Counted from the stretch's first letter, positions 18,592-27,171 are shown. The stretch: DNA of 64,000 nucleotides from JAHZKS01 sp047404135 (GCA_047404135.1 JBDOIT010000002.1:186001-250000); one strand, 5' to 3'. Translations and numbers: made by a program. Notes: generated from the sequence alone by a model not told the origin.

Positions 18592-19218
18592 TTAAGAACG
18601 TGATAGATGTAACGACACCGCACCTTGCGATTCCTCAATATCTATAGCATATTTCACAGTTTTTGCTAGTTCGTAAGTATAAAAAAACTGAATATTACGT
18701 GCATTTTTCCCAATACCAGCACCATCTCCTCTTAAAATCATGGTTAATTCAGAAGATATCTGCACCGTGACAGCATAGACTTTAATCTTTACCCTGCCAT
18801 TATTGTGATTAAATGTAATATCAAATTTTCCCCCTCCCATAACAGATCCAGAAAGTATGATTATAGCATTCATTATTAACTTTCCCAAAGAAGCAGTCAC
18901 AGATATAGAATCCCAAGGCTTTTTAAAAATCACCTCGAATCTAGAATCGTCTAAAAATGCCTTTGTAAGAGTTTTGATATCAGTCAAATTTGCATCTGCA
19001 GAGTGGGATGCAAATCCATAAGCGCGTCTAAAAAACGATACACGGTCCACTGATTGCTTAGCACTGAACTTCACTAGCTCTAAGGCTTTTTTTCTCATTT
19101 CTTCGTTTTTTGACTCCAAGAAATCAATAGAGTTATTCACTGCTCCGATAGAACCAGATAAATCATGGCAAAATTTTGCACACATCAATTCTGAAAATTG
19201 CATATCTTTCTGCATCAA
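18592..19218 (-). CDS. chpT: ChpT-like histidine phosphotransferase
   Basis: A 208-residue protein with the alphaproteobacterial ChpT pattern: a short helical hairpin carrying the phospho-acceptor His18 in KFCHDLSGSIGAVNNS, followed by a degenerate histidine-kinase-like ATPase fold lacking nucleotide motifs. In Caulobacter ChpT relays phosphate from CckA to CtrA and CpdR, controlling cell-cycle transcription. The position 12 bp upstream of dapA is probably operonic. CckA and CtrA are not in this window. The assignment rests mainly on the His motif and the overall length. Confidence 0.75.
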   Translation of the reverse strand: MMQKDMQFSELMCAKFCHDLSGSIGAVNNSIDFLESKNEEMRKKALELVKFSAKQSVDRVSFFRRAYGFASHSADANLTDIKTLTKAFLDDSRFEVIFKKPWDSISVTASLGKLIMNAIIILSGSVMGGGKFDITFNHNNGRVKIKVYAVTVQISSELTMILRGDGAGIGKNARNIQFFYTYELAKTVKYAIDIEESQGAVSLHLSRS

Positions 19219-19450
19219 ACTATCCCATTAAATTCAAGTCTAAGTAATAAAATTATAAAGGTCTTTTAAAGAATAAACACCAAAAATGTTTTTAATGTCT
19301 ACGAATATAGCAACCCATCCTCATTACTTTACAGAATTACAAAAACAACCTATTCTCGCTTTGGGTTAAGTATATTAGGGCATTTTATGTAAAAAGGGTT
19401 TGTAATATTAAATGAACTAGATAGAAGGTATTAAACCGTCAATAAGGTGT

Positions 19451-19791
19451 AGAATTCCATATCATTTCATAGGAACACCAACACCAGGATACTTCTCCGA
19501 TAAATCAGTCATTATTTATGAAGCCGACGCCACTCATTTAATGTAAGTTCAAAAAACACTTAAGAACGATGGTTTCATTTAGTATCGTATGATGCATTCA
19601 GACCTCAAAAAGCCTCTTATTATTTTGCAAAATGGTCACAAAATAATAGTCTCAAAAACAACGATACATTCTATCCAAATTTCTCAAAAAAAGAGTTGTT
19701 TGATGTGATTAGCTTTATCAACAACACAGAGCTCACAAAGAGGCAGAAAGAGTCAAGACTCTATCTCAAAAATACCCCTGATAGAGAATGA
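19451..19791 (+). pseudogene. Remnant of a VanX-type D-Ala-D-Ala dipeptidase (peptidase M15D)
   Basis: The 658 bp between chpT and thiN contains no intact gene, but the plus strand translates piecewise to an M15D dipeptidase. One piece reads RIPYHFIGTPTPGYFSDKS, matching the N-terminal strand with an NFTG-like motif. Another reads LVSYDAFRPQKASYYFAKW, the highly typical DAYRPQRA segment with the conserved Arg. This continues into DTFYPNFSKKELF, which fits the segment before the metal site. Internal stops and a frameshift near 19576 break the frame, and the zinc-binding SxHxxGxxxD motif is not found. VanX-type enzymes cleave D-Ala-D-Ala in cell-wall turnover. Confidence 0.65.
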
Positions 19792-19876
19792 CTTTGATCC
19801 TTACGATCAGAAATTGTGGTGTTTTCCCTTTAAAAAACGAACCCTTCCCAGATGCATATTTTGACTTTGATGTCGT

Positions 19877-20524
19877 TTATATGCTTCCAGAGTAGACGGT
19901 AAGAAGCTTTGTGCCCGTAGTAGAAACATTAACCTTACCCGATTTGGACCTGTTTCTAGCAGCGGATGCTTTCATCACGTGATATTCCTTATCTTCTATC
20001 TCCCAATTCATTCCTTTAGTGTTGATTTTCCCCTCATCAAATGAAAATAAAGAAATAACTTTCCCTTCATCAATATCCAAATCCATAGATCCATTAACGG
20101 CTCTGCCAATCTTGGATTCTCCAAAATCTGGCTCATCGTAAAAGAACATATCAAATTGATCAGAGTATCTCAGAAAAGTTTTGATATTGTTTATTACGTG
20201 ATCTATCTCCCCTCCATTTACACCTAGTACTAGTATTTTTTTGATATTTCTATCTCTCAAGAAAAATAAAGATTTCTCAAAATCGTTTGAATCCTGTCCA
20301 CTGTCTCTATGAATTTTTGTGTCGCATATACCTTCATAGCCTTTCAACGAATCCATGTCCCCTACTATAAAGTCTGGTATAACATTCATTTCCATAAGCC
20401 TACGAGCGCCTCCATCTGCAGCAATAACTGTAACCTCGCTACTTTCTGATCGATCAAAAAAATTCTTTCCAGGCAAACTGCCCTTAAGGCATATAACAGC
20501 CTCAAAATTTTCTAACTTAATCAT
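19877..20524 (-). CDS. thiN: Thiamine pyrophosphokinase
   Basis: Transfers pyrophosphate from ATP to thiamine, making thiamine diphosphate directly from the salvaged vitamin. The 215-residue protein has the family blocks AADGGARRL (residues 35-43), PDFIVGDMDS (50-59), QDSNDFEKSL (77-86) and LGVNGGEIDHVINN (100-113). Its start overlaps the end of the SemiSWEET-like gene by 8 bp, and the pair lies downstream of a TPP riboswitch. This makes a salvage unit of uptake followed by pyrophosphorylation. No thiamine biosynthesis gene is in the window. Confidence 0.93.
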   Translation of the reverse strand: MIKLENFEAVICLKGSLPGKNFFDRSESSEVTVIAADGGARRLMEMNVIPDFIVGDMDSLKGYEGICDTKIHRDSGQDSNDFEKSLFFLRDRNIKKILVLGVNGGEIDHVINNIKTFLRYSDQFDMFFYDEPDFGESKIGRAVNGSMDLDIDEGKVISLFSFDEGKINTKGMNWEIEDKEYHVMKASAARNRSKSGKVNVSTTGTKLLTVYSGSI

Positions 20525-20780
20525 CTTCTCCTTGATATTTCAACTTAAAAACAACCAAGATTATGGAGCAGACTAACATAATGATGTTAGTAACCCATAC
20601 TGTTGCGCTATCTGTTGTAAAACCATAAATTATCCATAGTAACGAGCATATACAGAAATTCCATAGCATAACCGACGAAAGATCTGCAACCGATTTGGTT
20701 TGATATGCTTTATAGATTTGTGGTATTAAAGATACAGTGCTAGTAAGGCACGCTAACGTACCTATGATAAAAATAAACAT
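20517..20780 (-). CDS. SemiSWEET-like PQ-loop transporter, probable thiamine transporter
   Basis: An 87-residue protein with three hydrophobic helices (about 3-18, 38-56, 64-80) and one PQ-loop motif SLIPQIYKAYQTKS (residues 17-30), as in bacterial SemiSWEETs, which act as dimers and mostly move sugars. Here the gene is directly downstream of a TPP riboswitch and overlaps thiN, so thiamine is the likely substrate (inference). I chose the ATG at 20780 because the in-frame TTG at 20813 lies inside the riboswitch core. The GGAGG ribosome site ends about 9 bp before the chosen ATG and is part of the conserved riboswitch 3' arm. Confidence 0.85.
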   Translation of the reverse strand: MFIFIIGTLACLTSTVSLIPQIYKAYQTKSVADLSSVMLWNFCICSLLWIIYGFTTDSATVWVTNIIMLVCSIILVVFKLKYQGEDD

Positions 20781-20866
20781 TTCAAATTCCTCCGCCAGCA
20801 TTACCTGGATCAAGTTATACGGGTTGGTAATAACCTCTCAGCAGCCGCACCCCGTTTAATATGTTT
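20775..20866 (-). promoter_or_regulatory. TPP riboswitch (THI element)
   Basis: On the minus strand the leader shows the THI-box blocks in order: CGGGGTGC, then GCTGAGAGGT, then ACCC, then TTGATCCAGGTAATGCTGGC, then GGAGGAA. The P1 stem can be extended. Bases of the 5' arm (20855-20866) pair with 20775-20786 over 11 of 12 positions, and this includes the ATG at 20778-20780. Ligand binding would thus hide the start codon and crowd the GGAGG, which suggests translational control. No intrinsic terminator is seen between the element and the ATG. Confidence 0.92.
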
Positions 20867-20956
20867 TAAAAAATTATGTGGAACCTACGCTTTTTTTGTA
20901 TAGAATAACACACTCGTGTCTTGTATCACAAACTCAAAAGGATTGGAAGGGAATCT

Positions 20957-22303
20957 ATGAATTATTTTTTATTTTTTGGTCTTTCTGGAGTAATACTAGG
21001 ATACTCAGTCTTTATAGGGAAACAAACTGCAAAAGGAATAAAAAATGACTCAGACTACTTCTTAAGCGGAAGAAACCTAGGCTTCTTCAAGGTGTTCATG
21101 ACCATCCTAGCAACGCAATTAGGTGGTGGAGCAATTATCGGAACAGCAGAAGCTGCGTATTCCCACGGATGGAAAGCTATATCCTATTCCTCTGGAATTG
21201 CGTTAGGTTTAATCTTGCTATCACTTGGCCTTGGCTCTAAATTCCGAAAAATGCACGTATCAACAGTGCCGGAGATTTTCAAAAAAACATACAACTCCGA
21301 TACTTTAAGAACATTTGCATCTCTTTTATATATATTATCAATGTTCTTACTCTTGGTTGCAATCGGTGTTTCCGCAAGAAAATTTGCCCTTTCTATAGGC
21401 GCAAATAGCAATATCGCCTTTGTAGTATTTTGGACAGCCATCATTATATACACAACCACAGGTGGGCTAAATGCAGTTACAAAAACAGATGTCCTGCAAA
21501 TTATTTTTGTTCTTGTAGCATTCTCTATCACCTTTTCCTTCTTGCCTCATAAGCTCACTTCAGACGTGCCCTTAAATATCAACCCAACTCTTGCAACTAA
21601 TATTCCTTGGATAAATTGGCTAATTATTCCATGCCTATCGAATATGATAGGGCAAGATATGGCTCAAAGATGCTTTGCGGCAAGATCCCATAAGTCCGTT
21701 CCCTACGCAATGATCTTTGCAGCAATCTTATTAGTCATCGCAACTTCTTTACCAACATATCTAGGAATTTTAGCTAGGGGAATCAAGATGCCTGTATTTG
21801 GAAGCAGTGTTTTAATAGAGGTTGTTTCTAACTTAACAAACCCATATGTAACAAGTATATTCGCAGCAGCTATATTGATGGCAATACTGTCAACAGCAGA
21901 CTCTATCCTATGCGCGCTTAGCTCTAATATCTCGTTAGATTTTGATTTTTTTAAAAGCAGAACAAAGGAGAAAACCACAAGATCTTCTAAGTTAGTAACT
22001 ATTGTTGTAGGTATGGGCGCAATGCTATGCTCCTTCTTTGCAAGTGAAGTTATCCCTATCATGATCGTTTCATACGAAATAACAATATCTGCACTCTTCA
22101 TACCAATCATGGGAGCATTGATCTTGAAATCTCCAGATATACGATCAGCATATGGAGCATGCTTCACTGGGTTTGGAGTATTCTTATGTTTTGCTCTTCT
22201 TTCTAGCTACGAATATAGAACTATCTGCTGTGTTCTGCTTTCTGCGCTAGTCTTTATATTCTCAGAGCTATTTGCTAAAAAGAAACCAAGTATACTGCCC
22301 TAA
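20957..22303 (+). CDS. Sodium:solute symporter family transporter
   Basis: A 448-residue inner-membrane protein of the SSS family with about 12-13 hydrophobic segments. Recognisable are SDYFLSGRNLGFF near the N terminus, the glycine-rich TQLGGGAIIGTAEAAY in the first core helices, TTGGLNAVTKTDVLQ in the middle, and AILSTADSILCALSSNIS, the sodium-site helix region. The substrate is not predictable. I use the ATG at 20957, preceded by GGAAGGG, rather than the TTG at 20921. It is divergent from the thiamine unit with about 90 bp between the riboswitch and the start. Confidence 0.85.
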   Translation: MNYFLFFGLSGVILGYSVFIGKQTAKGIKNDSDYFLSGRNLGFFKVFMTILATQLGGGAIIGTAEAAYSHGWKAISYSSGIALGLILLSLGLGSKFRKMHVSTVPEIFKKTYNSDTLRTFASLLYILSMFLLLVAIGVSARKFALSIGANSNIAFVVFWTAIIIYTTTGGLNAVTKTDVLQIIFVLVAFSITFSFLPHKLTSDVPLNINPTLATNIPWINWLIIPCLSNMIGQDMAQRCFAARSHKSVPYAMIFAAILLVIATSLPTYLGILARGIKMPVFGSSVLIEVVSNLTNPYVTSIFAAAILMAILSTADSILCALSSNISLDFDFFKSRTKEKTTRSSKLVTIVVGMGAMLCSFFASEVIPIMIVSYEITISALFIPIMGALILKSPDIRSAYGACFTGFGVFLCFALLSSYEYRTICCVLLSALVFIFSELFAKKKPSILP

Positions 22304-22408
22304 TACTTAATATATATTAAAGATTGACATGCTCACCAGCCAGAATTTTGTAAATTCTTCTATTACCCGATCATAGCTACAATATCTATAAATTGGTTGA
22401 TCATTCAT

Positions 22409-22831
22409 CTAGAGTCCACATATATCATGTAACGACACATAGCTTGAATACCCCTCCACTAAGCCATAGTACCCCACAATATCATTAGTAGCTCCAAAGC
22501 ACTCGTCTACTGACTCACCTTCTATCTTAACTAACGCATCAGTATTGACAAGCCTGTGTGATGCATCTTTTAGATCTTTATTGAGAATATGGACACATAC
22601 TCTTGTATATACTTCATTCTAAATAAATTCGTTCTTGTGTGCTATTTTATTATAGAGGTTTAGTGCCTTGTTTAATTTAGGCATAGCATCGTATTGTCTG
22701 TCTACTGAAATACCTTCGGCTACTACCTTTACCTCCTCTGCCACTTCTGAGCATACTTTATAAACACCTAATGTCTTCGATGTTTCCTCTATATCAGCCT
22801 GAGTAATCTTTTGATCCGATATATTAGACAT
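22409..22831 (-). pseudogene. Small hypothetical gene interrupted by one in-frame TAG
   Basis: From an ATG at 22831 a frame codes 70 residues (beginning MSNISDQKITQADIEE) to a TAG at 22619-22621. The same frame then stays open for 69 more codons, including LKDASHRLVNTDALVKIEGES, before the stop at 22409-22411. A single substitution has probably cut a gene of about 140 codons. Either part might still be expressed: the first half is helical and acidic. I recognise no family. The rest of the 22304-23032 gap holds nothing I can name except the probable promoter region of the ABC transporter. Confidence 0.5.
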
Positions 22832-23032
22832 TTTTCTTTTAATGAAATCTAAATTCTTACAGTATTCCTACTTGCGATCACTGCTCATTCGCTCTCTCGT
22901 TTCTTTTGTTATTTGCTTGCGGTGCAAATAGCTACCCTACATGCACTCAAGATTCGTATGTCTAATATATTCTATACTTTTTTGCAAAAAAGGTATATAT
23001 ACTTCTAGCGTATTAATGTTTTTGAAAAATCT

Positions 23033-24772
23033 ATGAGAAATGCATTTCTATTTCTATGGAAAATGATTAAGCCATATAAATGGCAATACTTTATCATGAT
23101 GTTAGCTCCCATCCTTACATCATTCTACCCTTTTCTCTACAATTATTCTGTTAAATTGCTTCTGGATGCCCTAACAGAGTCAAAAAGTTTTTTATATACA
23201 GATCTATCTTACCCAATAATATTATTTATATCCACTCAGATATTGATTAGTCTTGCATGGAGAGTAAATAACGTTTTAGAGTGGAAAATCGAACCCAAAG
23301 TTAGAAAAAACATTGTCACAGCATCTTATGACTATGTTCAAAACCATTCTTATAAATTCTTCTTAAATAATTTTCCTGCGAATGTCACAAGCAAGCTAAG
23401 GGGAATACTGGATGGATACGATACTCTTTGGGAACAGTTTCATCATGGCATCTCTATCTCACTACTCTCTAATGTTATAAACATGGTTGTATTGTTCACA
23501 GTGAGCTACCAGATAGGTGCGTTTATGTTCCTTTGGGGAGTTGCATTTTTCATTGTATTCTATTTTATGTCTAAGAAAATGAACCTATATTCCTTTGAAG
23601 AAACTCAGGCAAGGCATAGGCTAGTAGGAACTTTGGCAGACAAGATAACAAATATCGCCTCTTTGTTCTCTTTTGCGACAAGAAAAGTAGAATTAAAAGA
23701 TCTAGAAAAAAATATCTCAAAAGACTTTATGCCAAGACAAGTAGCATTATATAGATATGATTTCGTTATGCAGTTAGTTGCGAGCCTTTTCTACCTTGTA
23801 ATGTTCATTTCTATTCTCTTTATGATGATAGAAGCCAGAAATCAGGGTCTAGTTTCTATAGGTGATTTTGTATTTGTATTCGGAATAGTTTTTGCTATTT
23901 CGAATGATTTGATTTCTCTTATTTCTAAACTTCAAGTATTCGCGCAATTCGTTGGAGACTTTACAAGCTCTTTTGAATTCTTAAATACACCTCATGAGCT
24001 TAAAGACAAGCCTAACGCAAAGAATATTAAGATTACAAAAGGAGAGATCATCATAGAAAATATGTCCTTCTCTTACGATCAGAACAAGAAAATGTTCCAA
24101 GATATAAATATAAAAATCAAACCTGGAGAAAAAGTAGGAATAGTGGGGCATTCCGGGGCAGGTAAATCTACACTTGTAAATATCCTACTAAAATACTTCC
24201 ATATTAGTTCAGGGTCCGTGAAGATCGATGGACAAAATATCGCCAATGTAAAAGCCGACTCCATACGAGAAAAAATAGCTGTAATACCACAAGATAATAT
24301 GCTGTTCCACAAGACAATTATGGACAATATACGTTATGGCAATCCTGTTGCAACTGACCACGACGTGGTCAAGGTGAGTAAAGAAGCTCATATTCATGAA
24401 GATGTAGAAGACCTTCCACAAGGATATGATACCATTGTAGGAGACAAAGGATTCAAGCTATCCGGTGGGCAAAGACAAAGAATTGCTATAGCACGTGCAA
24501 TCCTCAAAGACGCTCCCATACTAGTGCTAGACGAAGCAACCTCATCTCTAGACAGCAAAACTGAAAAAAAGATACAAGACTCACTGAGCATCTTAATTGA
24601 AGATAAAAAAACTACTGTAGTGGCAATCGCCCATAGACTATCTACATTGAAAAACATGGATAGGATTCTAGTTCTTGACCAAGGTCAAATCGCAGAAGAA
24701 GGGTCTCACGCAGAACTACTTCTCAAAAAGAATAGTCTTTATAACCAGCTCTGGAAATTACAAAAGATTTAA
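23033..24772 (+). CDS. ABC transporter, fused permease and ATPase (exporter type)
   Basis: A 579-residue half-transporter of the MsbA/multidrug exporter type: six membrane segments in the first 300 residues, then the nucleotide-binding domain. Walker A GHSGAGKST is at residues 372-380, followed by a Q-loop in IPQDNMLF, the signature LSGGQRQRIAIARA, Walker B ILVLDEATSSLD and the switch His in AIAHRLSTL. It should work as a homodimer. The substrate is unknown; lipid A export is possible but nothing specific supports it. It stands alone on the plus strand. Confidence 0.9.
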   Translation: MRNAFLFLWKMIKPYKWQYFIMMLAPILTSFYPFLYNYSVKLLLDALTESKSFLYTDLSYPIILFISTQILISLAWRVNNVLEWKIEPKVRKNIVTASYDYVQNHSYKFFLNNFPANVTSKLRGILDGYDTLWEQFHHGISISLLSNVINMVVLFTVSYQIGAFMFLWGVAFFIVFYFMSKKMNLYSFEETQARHRLVGTLADKITNIASLFSFATRKVELKDLEKNISKDFMPRQVALYRYDFVMQLVASLFYLVMFISILFMMIEARNQGLVSIGDFVFVFGIVFAISNDLISLISKLQVFAQFVGDFTSSFEFLNTPHELKDKPNAKNIKITKGEIIIENMSFSYDQNKKMFQDINIKIKPGEKVGIVGHSGAGKSTLVNILLKYFHISSGSVKIDGQNIANVKADSIREKIAVIPQDNMLFHKTIMDNIRYGNPVATDHDVVKVSKEAHIHEDVEDLPQGYDTIVGDKGFKLSGGQRQRIAIARAILKDAPILVLDEATSSLDSKTEKKIQDSLSILIEDKKTTVVAIAHRLSTLKNMDRILVLDQGQIAEEGSHAELLLKKNSLYNQLWKLQKI

Positions 24773-24931
24773 CTTCTTCTGCATACTTTTCAACCTAAGT
24801 TTCCCTTTTTTCTAGAGATCTCTACCCTAAATTTAGATCAAGAAAAAAATAATAAATTTACTCATTTTAAGCATTGATTAATACATTAATTTATATTAAT
24901 TCATTCCTTATCAATTAATAAAGATTAGAAA

Positions 24932-25387
24932 ATGCCTATACATAGTAAAATTACTAAAGCTGTCTTTGAGGACGATATCGCAGAACTAAAAAGAATACTA
25001 AAGACTAATGACGTAGATTTAGCTTCCATTGTAAATAGCTTTGGATCTCCGTTAATTCATGTTGCTGCTGCAGCTGGACACCAAGATATGGTTCTAGAGT
25101 TAATCACACAAGGCGTTAACATCAATGCAGTAAATGCAGTAGGAGCAACCGCTTTAGATGTTGCTTATACCCGTGCCTATGAATATGTAGCAAGAGCACT
25201 CCTTGAAAATGGAGGGGTAGCAAATGTAGCACATGCTCCTGCCCAGGGTATTGTTTTTAATAATATTGCTGGCAATCATGGCAACGGTAACCATTATTGG
25301 GAGGACTCCGACTCAACAGATGTAACACATGAGTATACTGTTACAACAGGAGAAACACCTAAATTTTGCGGAGGCGAAGCATTTTAA
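24932..25387 (+). CDS. Small ankyrin-repeat protein
   Basis: A 151-residue protein with about three ankyrin repeats over residues 6-100. The clearest are SFGSPLIHVAAAAGHQDMV and VNAVGATALDVAYTRAYEY, with loops such as GVNINAVN. The C-terminal 50 residues lack repeats and are rich in Asn, His, Gly and Thr. There is no signal peptide. Ankyrin proteins of intracellular bacteria are often secreted effectors, but this one has no visible secretion signal and may act inside the bacterium. A strong intrinsic terminator follows 28 bp after the stop. Confidence 0.8.
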   Translation: MPIHSKITKAVFEDDIAELKRILKTNDVDLASIVNSFGSPLIHVAAAAGHQDMVLELITQGVNINAVNAVGATALDVAYTRAYEYVARALLENGGVANVAHAPAQGIVFNNIAGNHGNGNHYWEDSDSTDVTHEYTVTTGETPKFCGGEAF

Positions 25388-25414
25388 TTATAACGACTTT
25401 TAAGATCTTAAAAG

Positions 25415-25444
25415 AAAAGCCTCGCAAATTCCGTGGGGCTTTTC
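25415..25444. terminator. Intrinsic terminator between convergent genes
   Basis: A hairpin with AAAAGCCTCGC and GTGGGGCTTTT arms around a 7-base loop, giving a U run on either strand. It lies between the ankyrin gene and the convergent glycosyltransferase, whose stop codon begins at its edge, so it can serve both. Confidence 0.85.
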
Positions 25445-26616
25445 TACGATTCTGCGTACTCCTGCATTACCTCAGACCCCCTCACCCATTCCCCAAAATT
25501 CTTATCACTAAAATACTCTCTTGCATGCGTTAGTGCTTTTTTCGCCAATTGCTCCCTGAAGTTCCGATCTTCAATCAACCTATTTAATTTCTGTATTGCA
25601 TCCTCCAAATCTGGATCTGCCCATTTTCCCTTATTCTCATATTTACCTTGAGGATCATCTACATCAATAAGTTTGTATTTTATATATGAAGCGCACTCTT
25701 CAGGCAAAAATGTTGGTGGAGCAGACCACCCCGTGCATAAAATCGACGTTCCTAAAAGCATAGATTCAGCTAAAATCAAACCAAATCCTTCGCTTCGATG
25801 CAGAGATAGTAATATATCTGCAGAAGATATTAAATCATCCTTCTCCTGATCTGAGAATTTCCTATCTATAATAGTAAGATTCTGAATATTTGATGCGGCA
25901 TCTAAAATCATATCATAGTATTTTTGATTTTTCTCACGACCACTAATTTTTAATATAAATTCAACATCAGGATTATCAACCTTAGAGAATAGTTGCAACA
26001 CTGCCATTGGATTCTTTCTATAAAAACCCGAATTTATATCGATAATAGATAGTACTTTTATTGATTTATCGTATTCTACCTTCCTCTCTGGAGAATCTAC
26101 ACAAACGAAATGTGGAACCATACGAATTTCTTTCCCAGGAATAGACCTTCTATAAGCTTCTGCGGCAAATTCAGAAGGCGCCCATATTTCATCAACCAGT
26201 TCACATGGCTTCACCCAAGATTTAGGAATATCCTTCATCTCGTAAACCGCATATAAAATAATGTTCTTATTTTTTAATTTAGTAAAACCAATGAGGAACA
26301 ATATTATAGGCAAATGTATTGGGTTGTTTTGTATTACAAGAACCCCTCCTTCTTCTTTTTTTAACTTCTCCGGCAAGGTAGTGGTTATGCAGTTCTTTGT
26401 GAATAGCTTACTAACGTCAAAATATGTCGCGTTAAAGCTAAGTTTATGAAATGTTTCTAATGTAAGGCGAGCAGCGGCACCAAGGCCAGTGGCGGTTTTC
26501 AGCATGCCAACAATAGTTACAGGACCAGGTTTAGGCGTTCGCTTTCTCGTAGAGAAATAAATAATGAGAATACAGTTTAATAAGCCTAATACTGCCTTTT
26601 TGGTAATATTTTTCAT
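25444..26616 (-). CDS. Glycosyltransferase with GT-B fold (GT4-like)
   Basis: A 390-residue protein with one N-terminal hydrophobic segment (about 7-22) that may anchor it to the inner membrane. A Rossmann-type domain begins PGPVTIVGMLKTATGLGAAAR, and the C-terminal domain holds the donor-sugar signature HRSEGFGLILAESMLLGTSIL. The middle DEIWAPSEFAAEAYRRS is common in this family, which builds LPS or other surface glycans. The acceptor and sugar are unknown. It starts close to tRNA-Ser on the same strand and its 3' end meets the shared terminator. Confidence 0.85.
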   Translation of the reverse strand: MKNITKKAVLGLLNCILIIYFSTRKRTPKPGPVTIVGMLKTATGLGAAARLTLETFHKLSFNATYFDVSKLFTKNCITTTLPEKLKKEEGGVLVIQNNPIHLPIILFLIGFTKLKNKNIILYAVYEMKDIPKSWVKPCELVDEIWAPSEFAAEAYRRSIPGKEIRMVPHFVCVDSPERKVEYDKSIKVLSIIDINSGFYRKNPMAVLQLFSKVDNPDVEFILKISGREKNQKYYDMILDAASNIQNLTIIDRKFSDQEKDDLISSADILLSLHRSEGFGLILAESMLLGTSILCTGWSAPPTFLPEECASYIKYKLIDVDDPQGKYENKGKWADPDLEDAIQKLNRLIEDRNFREQLAKKALTHAREYFSDKNFGEWVRGSEVMQEYAES

Positions 26617-26633
26617 ATATAACCCAATAAAAC

Positions 26634-26725
26634 TGGCGGAGAGAGAGGGATTCGAACCCTCGGTAGAGCATAAACCCTACAACGGTTTTCGAGACCGCCC
26701 CATTCGACCACTCTGGCATCTCTCC
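26634..26725 (-). tRNA. tRNA-Ser (anticodon CGA)
   Basis: A 92-base cloverleaf on the minus strand with acceptor arm GGAGAGA/TCTCTCC, a long variable arm typical of Ser, T loop GGTTCGAATCC and encoded CCA (26634-26636 on the plus strand as TGG). The anticodon loop CTCGAAA places CGA at 26689-26691, reading UCG. Confidence 0.95.
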
Positions 26726-26785
26726 TTCTTTTATAAAAACTCCATCTTTTTATATCCTATATCTCAAAAATAATGAATTCTTTAT

Positions 26786-26814
26786 TTGACATTTATTGCA
26801 TATCGTATTAAAAG
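26786..26814 (+). promoter_or_regulatory. Putative sigma-70-type promoter of rplU-rpmA-obgE
   Basis: A consensus TTGACA (26786-26791) is followed after 17 bp by TAAAAG (26809-26814). It lies 28 bp upstream of the rplU ATG and just beyond the divergent tRNA-Ser. Confidence 0.55.
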
Positions 26815-26841
26815 TAAGTCCTTCATAAAGAATTTTGAGTT

Positions 26842-27159
26842 ATGTACGCAGTAATAGAAACAGGTGGTAAACAGTATAAGGTCTCAGAAGGAGACAAAAT
26901 TACTGTAGAAAAATTAGGTGGCGAGTCCGGAAGCAAAGTTATTTTTGATCAAGTTCTTCTTTTAGGTGGAGCTGATAAAATTGTTGCTGGTGCTCCAGTA
27001 ATTGCAAACTCATCCGTTCACGGAGAAGTTATAAAGCAATTCAGAGGAGAGAAAATAATTGTTTTCAAAAAGCAAAGAAGACAAAATCACAGACGTAAAA
27101 ATGGTCACAGACAATCTTTGACTGAGATCGAAATAAAAGAAATAAAAACTAAAGCTTAA
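26842..27159 (+). CDS. rplU: 50S ribosomal protein L21
   Basis: A 105-residue ribosomal protein that binds 23S rRNA. Family signatures MYAVIETGGKQYKV at the start and KKQRRQNHRRKNGHRQ near residues 73-88 are intact. It heads the standard rplU-rpmA-obgE unit, 12 bp before rpmA. Confidence 0.98.
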   Translation: MYAVIETGGKQYKVSEGDKITVEKLGGESGSKVIFDQVLLLGGADKIVAGAPVIANSSVHGEVIKQFRGEKIIVFKKQRRQNHRRKNGHRQSLTEIEIKEIKTKA

Positions 27160-27171
27160 AGAGTTAGAGAT

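Noticed and set aside
20781..20813. Longer SemiSWEET-like protein beginning at the TTG at 20813
   Set aside because: The extra residues are encoded by the conserved riboswitch core and the GGAGG; the ATG at 20780 fits the family start.
22619..22621. TAG readthrough or recoding as a regulated event
   Set aside because: No pyrrolysine or selenocysteine context or stem-loop is apparent; a simple nonsense mutation is the plainer explanation.
24850..24931. CtrA-type TTAA-N7-TTAA boxes in AT-rich leaders
   Set aside because: Several TTAA words occur but none I checked has the seven-base spacing; AT richness explains them.
26531..26773. Two open frames overlapping tRNA-Ser
   Set aside because: They translate the tRNA (the familiar PEWSNG... 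and AEREGFEPS... artefacts), not proteins.
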